DNA of 64,000 bases from Algoriphagus halophilus. GTDB taxonomy: Bacteria > Bacteroidota > Bacteroidia > Cytophagales > Cyclobacteriaceae. This document shows, in pieces, positions 34,340 through 42,797 of this stretch. A model generated the notes under the pieces. It saw nothing but the letters and a program-made list of their open reading frames with translations, was not told the origin of the DNA and did not search any database. The stretch spans positions 1,922,001-1,986,000 of the forward strand of contig NZ_FSRC01000001.1 in the NCBI RefSeq assembly GCF_900129785.1. The letters run 5' to 3'. A program made the position numbers and the translations under genes. Numbering within the stretch: the first letter of the stretch is position 1; each line of letters starts with the position of its first letter.

Positions 34340-34999
34340 ATGCTGAAACTAGAAGATACCTACCTCCACAAAGGCAAACGAAAAGCGTTAGTTGCTTTGC
34401 TAAGGGAAAAGGGAATCAAAAGCGAAAGTGTTTTGGAAGCCATCAATAATTTACCCCGCCATTTTTTCTTTGACTCCGCACTGATCTCTCACGCCTACGA
34501 GGATAAGGCATTTCCTATTGGAGAAGGCCAAACCATCTCTCAACCCTATACCGTAGCCTTTCAAACGGAGTTATTGGACATTCAACAAGGAGACAAAGTT
34601 CTTGAAATCGGTACAGGGTCTGGATACCAAGCAAGTATCCTTCATCTATTAGGAGCAGAAGTTTATACGATTGAATATCAAAAGAAGCTTTATGAGGGCA
34701 CCAAACGGTTTTTGGGAAGACTAGGTATTCATATGAACCTCTTCTATGGTGATGGTTCAGAAGGACTACCATCCTATGCCCCATACGATAAAATATTAGT
34801 CACCGCAGGGGCACCCATCGTTCCGAATGCCTTATTAAAACAATTGAAAGTCGGTGGTGTTTTAGTTATTCCTGTTGGAGATAGAAGAAGGCAAACAATG
34901 CTCAGATTGACCAAAAAATCTGAAAAACAAATCGTTCGTGAAGAATTTGATTGGTTTGCCTTTGTTCCTTTATTGGGAAAAGACGGCTGGAAGAGGTAA
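34340..34999 (+). CDS. pcm: Protein-L-isoaspartate O-methyltransferase
   Basis: Repairs isoaspartyl damage in proteins by SAM-dependent methylation. The characteristic AFPIGEGQTISQPYTVAFQT (about residues 55-74) is followed by the SAM motif VLEIGTGSGYQASILHLLGA and later KILVTAGAPIVP and GGVLVIPVG. Length 219 aa is normal. Divergent from ribE, with no tight downstream partner. Confidence 0.95.
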   Translation: MLKLEDTYLHKGKRKALVALLREKGIKSESVLEAINNLPRHFFFDSALISHAYEDKAFPIGEGQTISQPYTVAFQTELLDIQQGDKVLEIGTGSGYQASILHLLGAEVYTIEYQKKLYEGTKRFLGRLGIHMNLFYGDGSEGLPSYAPYDKILVTAGAPIVPNALLKQLKVGGVLVIPVGDRRRQTMLRLTKKSEKQIVREEFDWFAFVPLLGKDGWKR

Positions 35000-35099
35000 C
35001 CCAGTCTCCTGAATCCAAAATCAGAATTTTATTCTGTTTTATTGATTAAAATTACTTTTTTCAAAATTTTATATATATTTTTAAGGCAAAATTAATCCT

Positions 35100-35627
35100 A
35101 TGGCTAAGAAAAAATTTGCTAAAGAGTCTGCAACCATCATGACTGAGATGGTTCTTCCAAATGACACCAACACCTTGAACAACTTAATGGGAGGTAAATT
35201 GATGCATTGGTTGGATGTAGTTGCTGCCATAGCTGCCCAGAAACATTCCAATAGGATTGTGGTGACTGCTTCCGCGGATAGTATCTCCTTTAAAGAGCCT
35301 ATCGCACTAGGGAATGTAGTCACGTTAAAATCAAAAGTGACTAGGGCATTTAATTCTTCTATGGAAGTATTTATAGAAGTGGTTGCCGAAGACATTCCTG
35401 CCAACAAAAAAATCATGACCCATCGGGCATTTTTTACATTCGTAGCGGTGGATCAAAATGGAAAACCCATTGAAGTACCTGAGGTAGTTCCCGAAACGGA
35501 AGAAGAAATAGAGCACTATGAAGGAGCACTGAGAAGACGACAACTTCGCCTAGTGCTTTCCCAAAGAATGAAACCTGAAGATGCGGTAGAATTGAAATCC
35601 ATCTTCAATTTGCCAGGAACCAAATAA
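35100..35627 (+). CDS. Acyl-CoA thioesterase, hotdog (YciA/ACOT) family
   Basis: Hydrolyses acyl-CoA thioesters in the cytosol. Typical region: NTLNNLMGGKLMHWLDVVAA (about residues 22-41), where N and D are catalytic or binding residues, followed by VTASADSISFKEPIALGNVV. One hotdog domain; the last 40 residues are a charged tail (EEEIEHYEGALRRRQLR), common in Bacteroidota members. 175 aa. It ends with its own terminator. Confidence 0.9.
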   Translation: MAKKKFAKESATIMTEMVLPNDTNTLNNLMGGKLMHWLDVVAAIAAQKHSNRIVVTASADSISFKEPIALGNVVTLKSKVTRAFNSSMEVFIEVVAEDIPANKKIMTHRAFFTFVAVDQNGKPIEVPEVVPETEEEIEHYEGALRRRQLRLVLSQRMKPEDAVELKSIFNLPGTK

Positions 35628-35634
35628 AAAATTA

Positions 35635-35668
35635 AGAAAGGACAGAAGTATTTGTCCTTTCTTTTTTT
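35635..35668 (+). terminator. Terminator after the thioesterase gene
   Basis: AGAAAGGAC and GTCCTTTCT form a 9-bp stem with a loop of about 10 nt, then TTTTTT. It separates the thioesterase from the following three-gene operon. Confidence 0.85.
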
Positions 35669-35699
35669 GCTAACAGCCGATTTTTGACCAATTTCCCAC

Positions 35700-36287
35700 A
35701 TGGAAAATTTAAGTCTCCAAGAACTTCAGTTTTTTCTGGAAGAAGACCTTTTCTTATTGCCAGAAGATGCCAAAAAATTGAAAGATCAACAATCAAATTC
35801 AGATCAGACTTCCAGTCTTGAAGCTCCAAACCGTTCGGTCAAAGAGGTTCAGGAAACCTACGAATCAACAATCAGTAGTACTGAACTTGCCAAAGAGGAA
35901 CTACCTCCTATTCAAGTAAAAGGAAATTTCACAAAAGGATTATTGATTGTGCATGAAGAGGATGATTTATCCGAGGAGGTCATGAACATGCTGGTCAAAA
36001 TGATCAATGCTGTTGGTCATTCCATGAATGAAGTTGGCTTGGTTTCCTCCAATATCTTGGAGAACAGAACTTTAGAGGAATTTGAAGCGTTGAATGCGCA
36101 TACTATTCTGAAGTTCGGTAAAATCAAGCACGCTGTCAATTCGGTTCCTGCGATTCCTTATGAAGTTTTCACCGACCTTGAAACCCAATATCTATTTGCA
36201 GATGCCTTAGGACAAATCGCAGAAGATAACACGTTGAAGCGCAAACTTTGGAATGCCCTTCAAATCCTTTTTAACATTAAAAAATAA
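35700..36287 (+). CDS. Hypothetical protein, possibly HolD (DNA polymerase III psi)-like
   Basis: A 195-residue soluble acidic protein. The first 75 residues are low-complexity and polar after the opening LQELQFFLEEDLFLLPED. The rest looks globular: KGLLIVHEEDDLSEEVMNML (79-98), a later AIPYEVFTDLETQYLF, and a C-terminal helix LKRKLWNALQILF. The same arrangement (short N-terminal peptide, linker, a LLIV strand, a final helix with Leu-Trp) is found in the DNA polymerase III psi subunit HolD. Sequence identity is too low to decide by eye, so the name is a hypothesis. First gene of a three-gene operon: its TAA is 1 bp from the next ATG. Confidence 0.6.
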   Translation: MENLSLQELQFFLEEDLFLLPEDAKKLKDQQSNSDQTSSLEAPNRSVKEVQETYESTISSTELAKEELPPIQVKGNFTKGLLIVHEEDDLSEEVMNMLVKMINAVGHSMNEVGLVSSNILENRTLEEFEALNAHTILKFGKIKHAVNSVPAIPYEVFTDLETQYLFADALGQIAEDNTLKRKLWNALQILFNIKK

Positions 36288-36288
36288 T

Positions 36289-36606
36289 ATGAGCTTAACT
36301 CCAGAACAGCACACTTGGGCCAGAAGATTTAAATGGATCAGCCTTATTGAAGGCATTTCTTTTCTTGTCCTTTTACTGATTGCCATGCCATTGAAATACA
36401 TGCTGGACATGCCTATGGCCGTGAAAGTAGTAGGTTGGGCTCATGGCTTATTATTCATTATTTATATCTACACAGTTTTCCCTACTGCCCATAAATTAAA
36501 ATGGGGATTCAGTAGAACCTTTTTCGCTCTAATCGCCTCTGTTTTGCCATTTGGACCTTTTATTTTCGACAGAAATCTAAAGAAAAGTCAACACGTAGAT
36601 TTATAG
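36289..36606 (+). CDS. DUF3817 membrane protein
   Basis: ATG 36289 is chosen 1 bp after the upstream stop; the frame above it is internal to that gene. The 105-residue protein has three hydrophobic segments: LIEGISFLVLLLIAMPLKYM, VVGWAHGLLFIIYIYTVFP and FFALIASVLPFGPFIFD. The EGxSF...P(L/M)KY and AHGxLF motifs are typical of DUF3817, an integral membrane family of unknown function. It lies 3 bp before the kinase-fold gene. Confidence 0.88.
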   Translation: MSLTPEQHTWARRFKWISLIEGISFLVLLLIAMPLKYMLDMPMAVKVVGWAHGLLFIIYIYTVFPTAHKLKWGFSRTFFALIASVLPFGPFIFDRNLKKSQHVDL

Positions 36607-36609
36607 CCT

Positions 36610-37632
36610 ATGGCTTTAATCAGTAAAAAGAAGAAGATATATCCCATCAGTCCTGGCTTAAGAAGGTATTTGATCAAATACTCCAGAGAGGTGGATATTC
36701 CTATCCATTATCATGAGCTTCTCCGTTATTCCAGTTCTATCGCCTTGTATGATTCCAAGGACCAAGACACCTTGTGGGAAACCGTTTTTTATGATCAATC
36801 TGACAGGGAGGAAATTCATTTAAATGTAAAGAAGATCTATGCGCTGTTGAAGGCAGGTGGAGACATGTCAGTCATGGAGCACCTATATGTTGACCGGATT
36901 GATTTATGTATTTATGGGAATACCCAGCCATTTCGGGTGAGGATAGTCAATAGAATCAATGACAACTTTGACTATTTCTACATTAAAAATGCAGACGCTT
37001 CCCGGGTATATGGATTAGAACTGGAGCACTTACTCTCTCCTAATAGGATTAGCTATTTGGTTCATCAAAACACGTTGATAGAGGAACATATTGCGGGTAT
37101 TCCAGGAGATAAATTTATGCGAATTCACATGGAAGATTCGCATTTAAACCCTATTAGGCTTGCCAAGGAGTTTGTCAAATTCAATGAGCGATGTTTTGTG
37201 AGATTATTGGGAGACATGCATTCCGCTAATTTCGTGATTGACGTCACACCCGATTTTGAGGAAACCCATTATAGAATCCGGGCCATAGATTTTGACCAGC
37301 AATCATACGAAGGAAAAAAATCCATCTACCTACCGCAGTATTTTAAAGAAAACAACATGTTGATCCAGCTAGGGATGAAATACATCACTCCTGAGTCAAT
37401 GCATCAATATCAAAAAGAAGAGAGGGCACTGATTGCACACCGATTAAGATCCTCGCAAAAAGGAATTGATGATATCCTGAGGGCAATGGAGCATGACAAA
37501 ATTTCATTGCCAGAAAACATCGATTCCTTGAAGAAGGATTTGGCGAAGCATTATTCCAACGAAAAGTTTTTAAGCTGCCATAACATGGGACAGATCTTAA
37601 GAATTAGCTTGGAACAACTGATCAAGAAATAG
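36610..37632 (+). CDS. Protein-kinase-like (PKL/APH-type) fold protein of unknown substrate
   Basis: A 340-residue soluble protein. The kinase-fold landmarks come in order: Lys126 (FYIKNAD, beta-3 lysine), Glu137/139 (LELEHLL, helix-C), hinge LIEEHIAGIPG (157-167), catalytic loop GDMHSAN (201-207, with Asp202 and Asn207) and IDFDQ (226-230, metal-binding Asp). This is the pattern of aminoglycoside-phosphotransferase and HipA-like kinases. About 100 residues precede the N-lobe and about 110 follow. No membrane span. The gene is the last in an operon with the psi-like protein and DUF3817, separated by 3 bp from DUF3817. The substrate cannot be read from the sequence. Confidence 0.72.
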   Translation: MALISKKKKIYPISPGLRRYLIKYSREVDIPIHYHELLRYSSSIALYDSKDQDTLWETVFYDQSDREEIHLNVKKIYALLKAGGDMSVMEHLYVDRIDLCIYGNTQPFRVRIVNRINDNFDYFYIKNADASRVYGLELEHLLSPNRISYLVHQNTLIEEHIAGIPGDKFMRIHMEDSHLNPIRLAKEFVKFNERCFVRLLGDMHSANFVIDVTPDFEETHYRIRAIDFDQQSYEGKKSIYLPQYFKENNMLIQLGMKYITPESMHQYQKEERALIAHRLRSSQKGIDDILRAMEHDKISLPENIDSLKKDLAKHYSNEKFLSCHNMGQILRISLEQLIKK

Positions 37633-37739
37633 TCCTTTGTCAACATTTTTTATTTTTTACATGAGGAACCTATTCATCCTCTAGAAAAAGCTTAACTTTT
37701 TACCTGAATAGATTTATCCACCACCAATTTTAAAAACCC

Positions 37740-40511
37740 ATGAAGACACGTTTTTTTTCGGGTCTGCTTCTTGGTTTACTGGCATGTCAAGCTCTTTTCG
37801 CTCAAAAAATTGACGAGGAGTATGGTGCTAAAATCCAAGAGTATACCACGGACCCAAGGTTTTTGCCTTCCTCCGTTTTAGGAATTATTGATCATCCAGA
37901 AATCCCTTCACCCAAAAAGCATTTTGGACAAATCATTGGTTCACCAGGCATCATGCATGGGACAAAGGAAATATATGGCTATTACCAGTTATTGGCAGAA
38001 AAATCCCCGCATCTAAGCATAGAGCAAGTTGAAACCACTGAGGAAGGCAGACCTATTTATATGGTCATTATTGGTGGAGATGACAGCATGAATCGCCTGG
38101 ATCATTATAAAAGCCAACTATCCAAACTGGCTGATCCAAGAATCACATCTTCCGAAGAAGCAAAAGCTATTATTGCTGATTCCAAGCCTGTCTATTATTT
38201 GAATGGAGGGATGCATTCCACAGAAATGGGGTCTCCTGAAATGTTGATGGAATTGGCTTACCGATTAATTACCAGTGAGGATGAGGCAATCAAAAATATC
38301 AGAGAAAACCTCATATTATTGATCAACCCAGTATCGGAACCAGACGGCAGAGACAAACAGGTAGATTGGTACCATAGATATACCAAAGCAAGAACGGAAT
38401 GGGATGATGGTTTTCCTCGCTCTACTCCCTATTGGGGAAAATACGTCTTTCATGACAATAACAGAGATGGTCTGCAGGTATCACAGGGGATTACCAAAGG
38501 GATTTTTAAGATCTTCTTTGAATGGCATCCCTTAGTCATGCTTGACTTACATGAATCAGTGCCATTACTCTACATATCTACTGGCACAGGACCTTATAAT
38601 GAACAAGTGGATCCTATTACCATCAGTGAATGGCAAATTATGGCAAATAGTGATATAGCCAGTCTTGCAGGTCAGGGCATGCCTGGAGCTTTTACTTGGG
38701 CATTTTATGATGGTTGGTGGCCTGGTTATGGCATATGGGTAGCAAATAATCATAATTCCAATGGTAGGTTCTATGAAACGTTTGGTAATGCTGGAGCCAA
38801 CACTTATATGAGAGACCTCTCCAATGCCAGATATGCTGGAGATCCCGCTACCAGCAGAGAGTGGTATAGACCAGATCCACCAACCGAAAAAGTATATTGG
38901 TCAGCCAGAAACAATGTCAATTACATGCAGGCAGGGGTATTGGCCTCTCTGACCTATGCCGCTCATAATGGAGAACAGCTATTAAAGAATTTTTACCAAA
39001 AAGGGGTGAATTCCATCCAAAAAGGGAAAACAGAAGGACCAAAAGCCTTTATTATTCCCAAGGAGCAGAAAGATCCTGCCATGGCTGCTTATTTGGCAAA
39101 TCAACTACGTGCTCAACATATTGAAGTTCATCAGGCTGTTTCAGGTGAAAATGAAGGCGATTACGTGGTGTTGATGGATCAACCCTATAGAAACCTTGCG
39201 TACAATTTATTAACTGAACAGAAATACCCTAAAGAGGCGAAGTTCCCTCCATATGACGACATTGCATGGACGTTGGGCTACCTCTATGGGGTGGATGTTG
39301 AAAAATCAGATAGCATTTCTTATGAGGACCAAGACCTTCAATTACTGACTGAGGATGCGGTTTACCAAGGAGCAATTTCAGGCAATGGAAAAAATTATTT
39401 TATTCCATACCAAGCTCAAAACACTGTCTTACCTGCTTTGTATTGGCTGAAAAAAGAAAACCAAAACGCAAGCATTCAAATCATTGAAAAGGAATTTGTT
39501 TTAGATGCTGACACACTCCCAAAGGGCTCTGTATTCTTGGAAGGGATTTCTAACAAACAAGCAGATCAAATTGCCTCGGAATTTGGACTAGACTTAATCC
39601 AAGGAAGTCAAACACCTGATTCGGACAAGGTTCATGACGTGACTTTACCTAAAGTAGCAATTTACCATACCTGGTTTAATACCCAAGATGAGGGTTGGTC
39701 CAGGTATACTTTTGAGCAAAGGGGAATTCCTTATACCTCCATCGACAAGGATGATTTAAAGGCAGGAGGATTAAAAGATAAATTTGATGTGATTTTAGTC
39801 CCTAGGGCTCGCGGAAATGGAGCAAACTTTATTCATGGGGTAACTACAGAGTTTGGTCCTTTACCATTTACAAAGACTGCTGAGTATCCTTCGCATGGAT
39901 ACCCTGATTCCTCTCCAGACATCACGGGAGGACCTGGCTTTGCCGGAATGGACAACTTGAAAAAATTTGTGGAAGAAGGCGGAGTAATCATCACTTTGGA
40001 CAATTCTACCAATATGGTAGCAGAAACGGGAATTGTAAGAAACTTGGATTCTTATTCCGCTTCTGGTTTATTTCACCCTGGCTCAGTCGTAACGGTAAAA
40101 ATAAAACAATCAGAAAGTCCTGTTTTATATGGGTTCCCGGAAACCTTTCCAATTTTCAGAGGTAATGGACCGCTCTATAGAGTAGATCTTAAGGATAGGG
40201 ATATGATGCTTCTACAATATGGAACCAAGCCCCTGAAAGACGAGATAGCCTACCAAGGACCTATCATGGGCAAACCTGATCAAGAGAAAGTAGAGAAAAA
40301 GAAGGATGAGAATGGAAAAGATGTTCCGTATGTAAGATCGGGTATGGTAAGAAATGAACAAACCATTATTGGTCACGGGTCCATTTTCAATATACCTGTG
40401 GGAAAAGGAACTGTATTGGCATTCACCTTTGACCCATTACACCGGTATTTGAATCACCATGACGCTCCTCTGGTTTGGAACGCCTTGATCAATTGGAATC
40501 ATTTGAAATAG
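37740..40511 (+). CDS. M14 family zinc carboxypeptidase, large exported form
   Basis: Exported metallocarboxypeptidase, 923 residues with signal peptide (ends ALFAQK). The M14 domain has zinc ligands His and Glu in NGGMHSTEMGSPEM (about residues 155-168) and the later His in LDLHESVPLLYI; substrate-binding positions lie in NPVSEPDGRD. The second half (from about residue 430) is a long extension without protease motifs, with a DJ-1/class-I-glutamine-amidotransferase-like layout in VALPKVAIYHTW and FDVILVPRARG as a guess. Length is about twice that of single-domain M14 enzymes, as in other Bacteroidota members. Confidence 0.9.
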   Translation: MKTRFFSGLLLGLLACQALFAQKIDEEYGAKIQEYTTDPRFLPSSVLGIIDHPEIPSPKKHFGQIIGSPGIMHGTKEIYGYYQLLAEKSPHLSIEQVETTEEGRPIYMVIIGGDDSMNRLDHYKSQLSKLADPRITSSEEAKAIIADSKPVYYLNGGMHSTEMGSPEMLMELAYRLITSEDEAIKNIRENLILLINPVSEPDGRDKQVDWYHRYTKARTEWDDGFPRSTPYWGKYVFHDNNRDGLQVSQGITKGIFKIFFEWHPLVMLDLHESVPLLYISTGTGPYNEQVDPITISEWQIMANSDIASLAGQGMPGAFTWAFYDGWWPGYGIWVANNHNSNGRFYETFGNAGANTYMRDLSNARYAGDPATSREWYRPDPPTEKVYWSARNNVNYMQAGVLASLTYAAHNGEQLLKNFYQKGVNSIQKGKTEGPKAFIIPKEQKDPAMAAYLANQLRAQHIEVHQAVSGENEGDYVVLMDQPYRNLAYNLLTEQKYPKEAKFPPYDDIAWTLGYLYGVDVEKSDSISYEDQDLQLLTEDAVYQGAISGNGKNYFIPYQAQNTVLPALYWLKKENQNASIQIIEKEFVLDADTLPKGSVFLEGISNKQADQIASEFGLDLIQGSQTPDSDKVHDVTLPKVAIYHTWFNTQDEGWSRYTFEQRGIPYTSIDKDDLKAGGLKDKFDVILVPRARGNGANFIHGVTTEFGPLPFTKTAEYPSHGYPDSSPDITGGPGFAGMDNLKKFVEEGGVIITLDNSTNMVAETGIVRNLDSYSASGLFHPGSVVTVKIKQSESPVLYGFPETFPIFRGNGPLYRVDLKDRDMMLLQYGTKPLKDEIAYQGPIMGKPDQEKVEKKKDENGKDVPYVRSGMVRNEQTIIGHGSIFNIPVGKGTVLAFTFDPLHRYLNHHDAPLVWNALINWNHLK

Positions 40512-40546
40512 TTTAAAAGACAGAGGCCATCGAGTCTTTTTACCCC

Positions 40547-40588
40547 AAAAAAAGGGATTGAATCAAATAAGATTCAATCCCTTTTTTT
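40547..40588. terminator. Convergent terminator (M14 peptidase / rfbA)
   Basis: An 18-bp perfect stem, AAAAAAAGGGATTGAATC against GATTCAATCCCTTTTTTT, with a 6-nt loop. The strongest hairpin in the window, symmetric on both strands. Confidence 0.95.
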
Positions 40589-41450
40589 ATAGAGCTACTA
40601 ACTTCCTCAAATAAGCTCCGTATCCACTTTTACCAAGTTTATCGGCTTCTTTGAGCAATTGCTCCTTATCGATGAAACCATTTCGATAGGCGATCTCTTC
40701 AATGCACCCAATCTTTAGTCCCTGCCGTTCTTCAATAACTTCTACAAACTGGGCTGCTTGCAATAAGGATTGATGGGTACCGGTATCCAGCCAAGCTGTT
40801 CCCCTATTTAAAATGGCAACCTGAAGCTGACCATGTTTTAAATATTCATTGTTGATATCTGTAATTTCCAACTCACCTCTAGGGCTTGGTTTAATGCTCT
40901 TTGCGATTTCAACCACTCTATTGTCATAAAAATAAAGTCCTGGTACGGCGTAGTTTGATTTAGGCTCAGCAGGCTTTTCTTCTATACTGATAGCTTTTTG
41001 GTTCTCATCAAAAGCAACCACACCATAACGGTGTGGATCATTTACGTGATAAGCAAATACGACCCCACCTTGAGGGTCTGTATGTTCTTGAAGGGTTTTA
41101 TGTAAACCAGATCCGTAAAAAATATTATCTCCGAGGATCAAGGCTACTTTATCATTCCCAATAAATTCCTCTCCAATGATAAATGCCTGTGCTAATCCAT
41201 CCGGACTTGGCTGCACTGCGTATTGAAAGTTACAACCCACTTGTGAACCATCTCCTAGGAGCCTTTCAAAGGCTGCATTATCGTCAGGAGTAGTAATAAT
41301 TAAAATATCTTTTATCCCTGCCATCATTAGGACAGAAAGAGGATAATAAATCATCGGTTTGTCGTAAACTGGCATGAGTTGCTTACTCACCGATATAGTC
41401 AGAGGGTATAATCTGGTTCCAGACCCTCCTGCTAAAATGATTCCTTTCAT
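40587..41450 (-). CDS. rfbA: Glucose-1-phosphate thymidylyltransferase
   Basis: Makes dTDP-glucose, the first step to dTDP-L-rhamnose and related sugars. ATG 41450 opens [20 protein letters not shown], the nucleotide-binding signature; the frame extends further up only through a TTG. Later motifs [20 protein letters not shown] and [10 protein letters not shown] are typical. 287 aa is normal. The usual rfbBCD partners are not adjacent, so the gene is orphaned from a rhamnose operon here. It shares a 72-bp divergent spacer with the glycosyltransferase gene. Confidence 0.95.
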   Translation of the reverse strand: MKGIILAGGSGTRLYPLTISVSKQLMPVYDKPMIYYPLSVLMMAGIKDILIITTPDDNAAFERLLGDGSQVGCNFQYAVQPSPDGLAQAFIIGEEFIGNDKVALILGDNIFYGSGLHKTLQEHTDPQGGVVFAYHVNDPHRYGVVAFDENQKAISIEEKPAEPKSNYAVPGLYFYDNRVVEIAKSIKPSPRGELEITDINNEYLKHGQLQVAILNRGTAWLDTGTHQSLLQAAQFVEVIEERQGLKIGCIEEIAYRNGFIDKEQLLKEADKLGKSGYGAYLRKLVAL

Positions 41451-41522
41451 ATAGAAATTATAAAAATCAAAAGTAGATTGAGGTGACAAAACTACAGATT
41501 GCATTACATTTTAAAAAATGAC

Positions 41523-42791
41523 ATGAAAATTCTACTAGTTTCCATTGGAACAAGAGGAGATATAGAACCATTTTTAGCCCAAGCTGAACTTTTAAAACAT
41601 GCTGGTCATGAAATAACATGTCAATTCCCAGAGCAATTTCGAGAGTTGACCGAAGCACTGGGATACTCTTTTTTAGGTTTTGACAAAGGTTTTCTGGAAA
41701 TGCTGGAAAGTCAAAGCGGAAAAGCAGTTATGGGAGGTGGAGGTGCTTTTAAACAGCTGAAGGGATATATTAATTTGATAATGAATTCTCTGAAAATCCA
41801 GAAACTGATTGTTCAGCAACAAAAAGAGGCATTGAAAGAACTAAATCCTGATAAAGTCTTATTTCATGCCAAAGCCTTGTATCATTATTTAGCAGCAATG
41901 GAAAACCCTAGGAAGTTTATACTTCTTTCTCCGTTGCCCTGCTTAATTCACCCTGTCAAAGAATTTCCTCATATAGGATTAGCAAAATGGAAACCTTTCT
42001 CCGAAAAGTGGAACCTAAAATCCTATGGATTTGTCAATGGAGCCAGATATGGGGTAATGAAACGTCTACTTAAACCCTATTACGGCGATTTTCCCAAACT
42101 ATCCATCAATTCAAAAACATTAAAGACATTCGAATCCACTCAATTAAGAACTCTTTATACAATTTCTCCAAGTCTATTCCCCTATCCAGATTATTGGCCT
42201 AAGTCAGCCAAAATCACGGGATATTTCTTCAGAAACCAAATGAAGAACTACCAAATCGACTCGGAGTTGAATGATTGGATTGAGAAACACCCCAAGGCTG
42301 CTCTCCTGACTTTCGGCTCTATGACGAATCCAAACCCAAAGAAATATTCAGAACTTCTTATCCATTTGTTGATCAAACATCAGATCCCAACCATTGTAAA
42401 CCTTTCTTGGGGTGGACTTGAGAAAATAGAGATGGATTCAGATTTAATATTTTATGTAAATCAGGTACCTTATGATTGGGTTTTGCCAAAAATATACGGA
42501 ATGATCCACCATGGAGGATCAGGCACAACTCATCATGCAGCGATCAATGGCTGCGTTCAGCTGATTATTCCTCATATCGTCGACCAATATTTCTGGAACA
42601 GGCTTATCTTAAAGAGAGGCTTAGGGCCAGAAGGTACCAGCATTCATAAAATTACTTCCAATAATTTTGAAAAGGCTTTATTGGAATTTTGGAATCAAAA
42701 AGACTTTAAAACCCAAGCTGATGCAATAGCCAAGGGAATGATCAATGAAGCATCTAAAGAAAAAGTCATTAAAGAAATCACTCAAGATTAA
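41523..42791 (+). CDS. GT1-type glycosyltransferase (UGT/sterol-glucosyltransferase-like)
   Basis: ATG 41523 starts MKILLVSIGTRGDIEPFLAQ, the N-terminal acceptor-side motif of the GT1 family that includes sterol, macrolide, carotenoid and vancomycin glycosyltransferases. The donor-binding region near residues 330-350 is IYGMIHHGGSGTTHHAAING, with His and Gly residues in the expected places, preceded by ALLTFGSM. 422 aa. It is 6 bp before the GH32 gene, so co-transcription is likely. A lipid, carotenoid or secondary-metabolite acceptor is possible; it cannot be told from sequence. Confidence 0.87.
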   Translation: MKILLVSIGTRGDIEPFLAQAELLKHAGHEITCQFPEQFRELTEALGYSFLGFDKGFLEMLESQSGKAVMGGGGAFKQLKGYINLIMNSLKIQKLIVQQQKEALKELNPDKVLFHAKALYHYLAAMENPRKFILLSPLPCLIHPVKEFPHIGLAKWKPFSEKWNLKSYGFVNGARYGVMKRLLKPYYGDFPKLSINSKTLKTFESTQLRTLYTISPSLFPYPDYWPKSAKITGYFFRNQMKNYQIDSELNDWIEKHPKAALLTFGSMTNPNPKKYSELLIHLLIKHQIPTIVNLSWGGLEKIEMDSDLIFYVNQVPYDWVLPKIYGMIHHGGSGTTHHAAINGCVQLIIPHIVDQYFWNRLILKRGLGPEGTSIHKITSNNFEKALLEFWNQKDFKTQADAIAKGMINEASKEKVIKEITQD

Positions 42792-42797
42792 TTCTCC

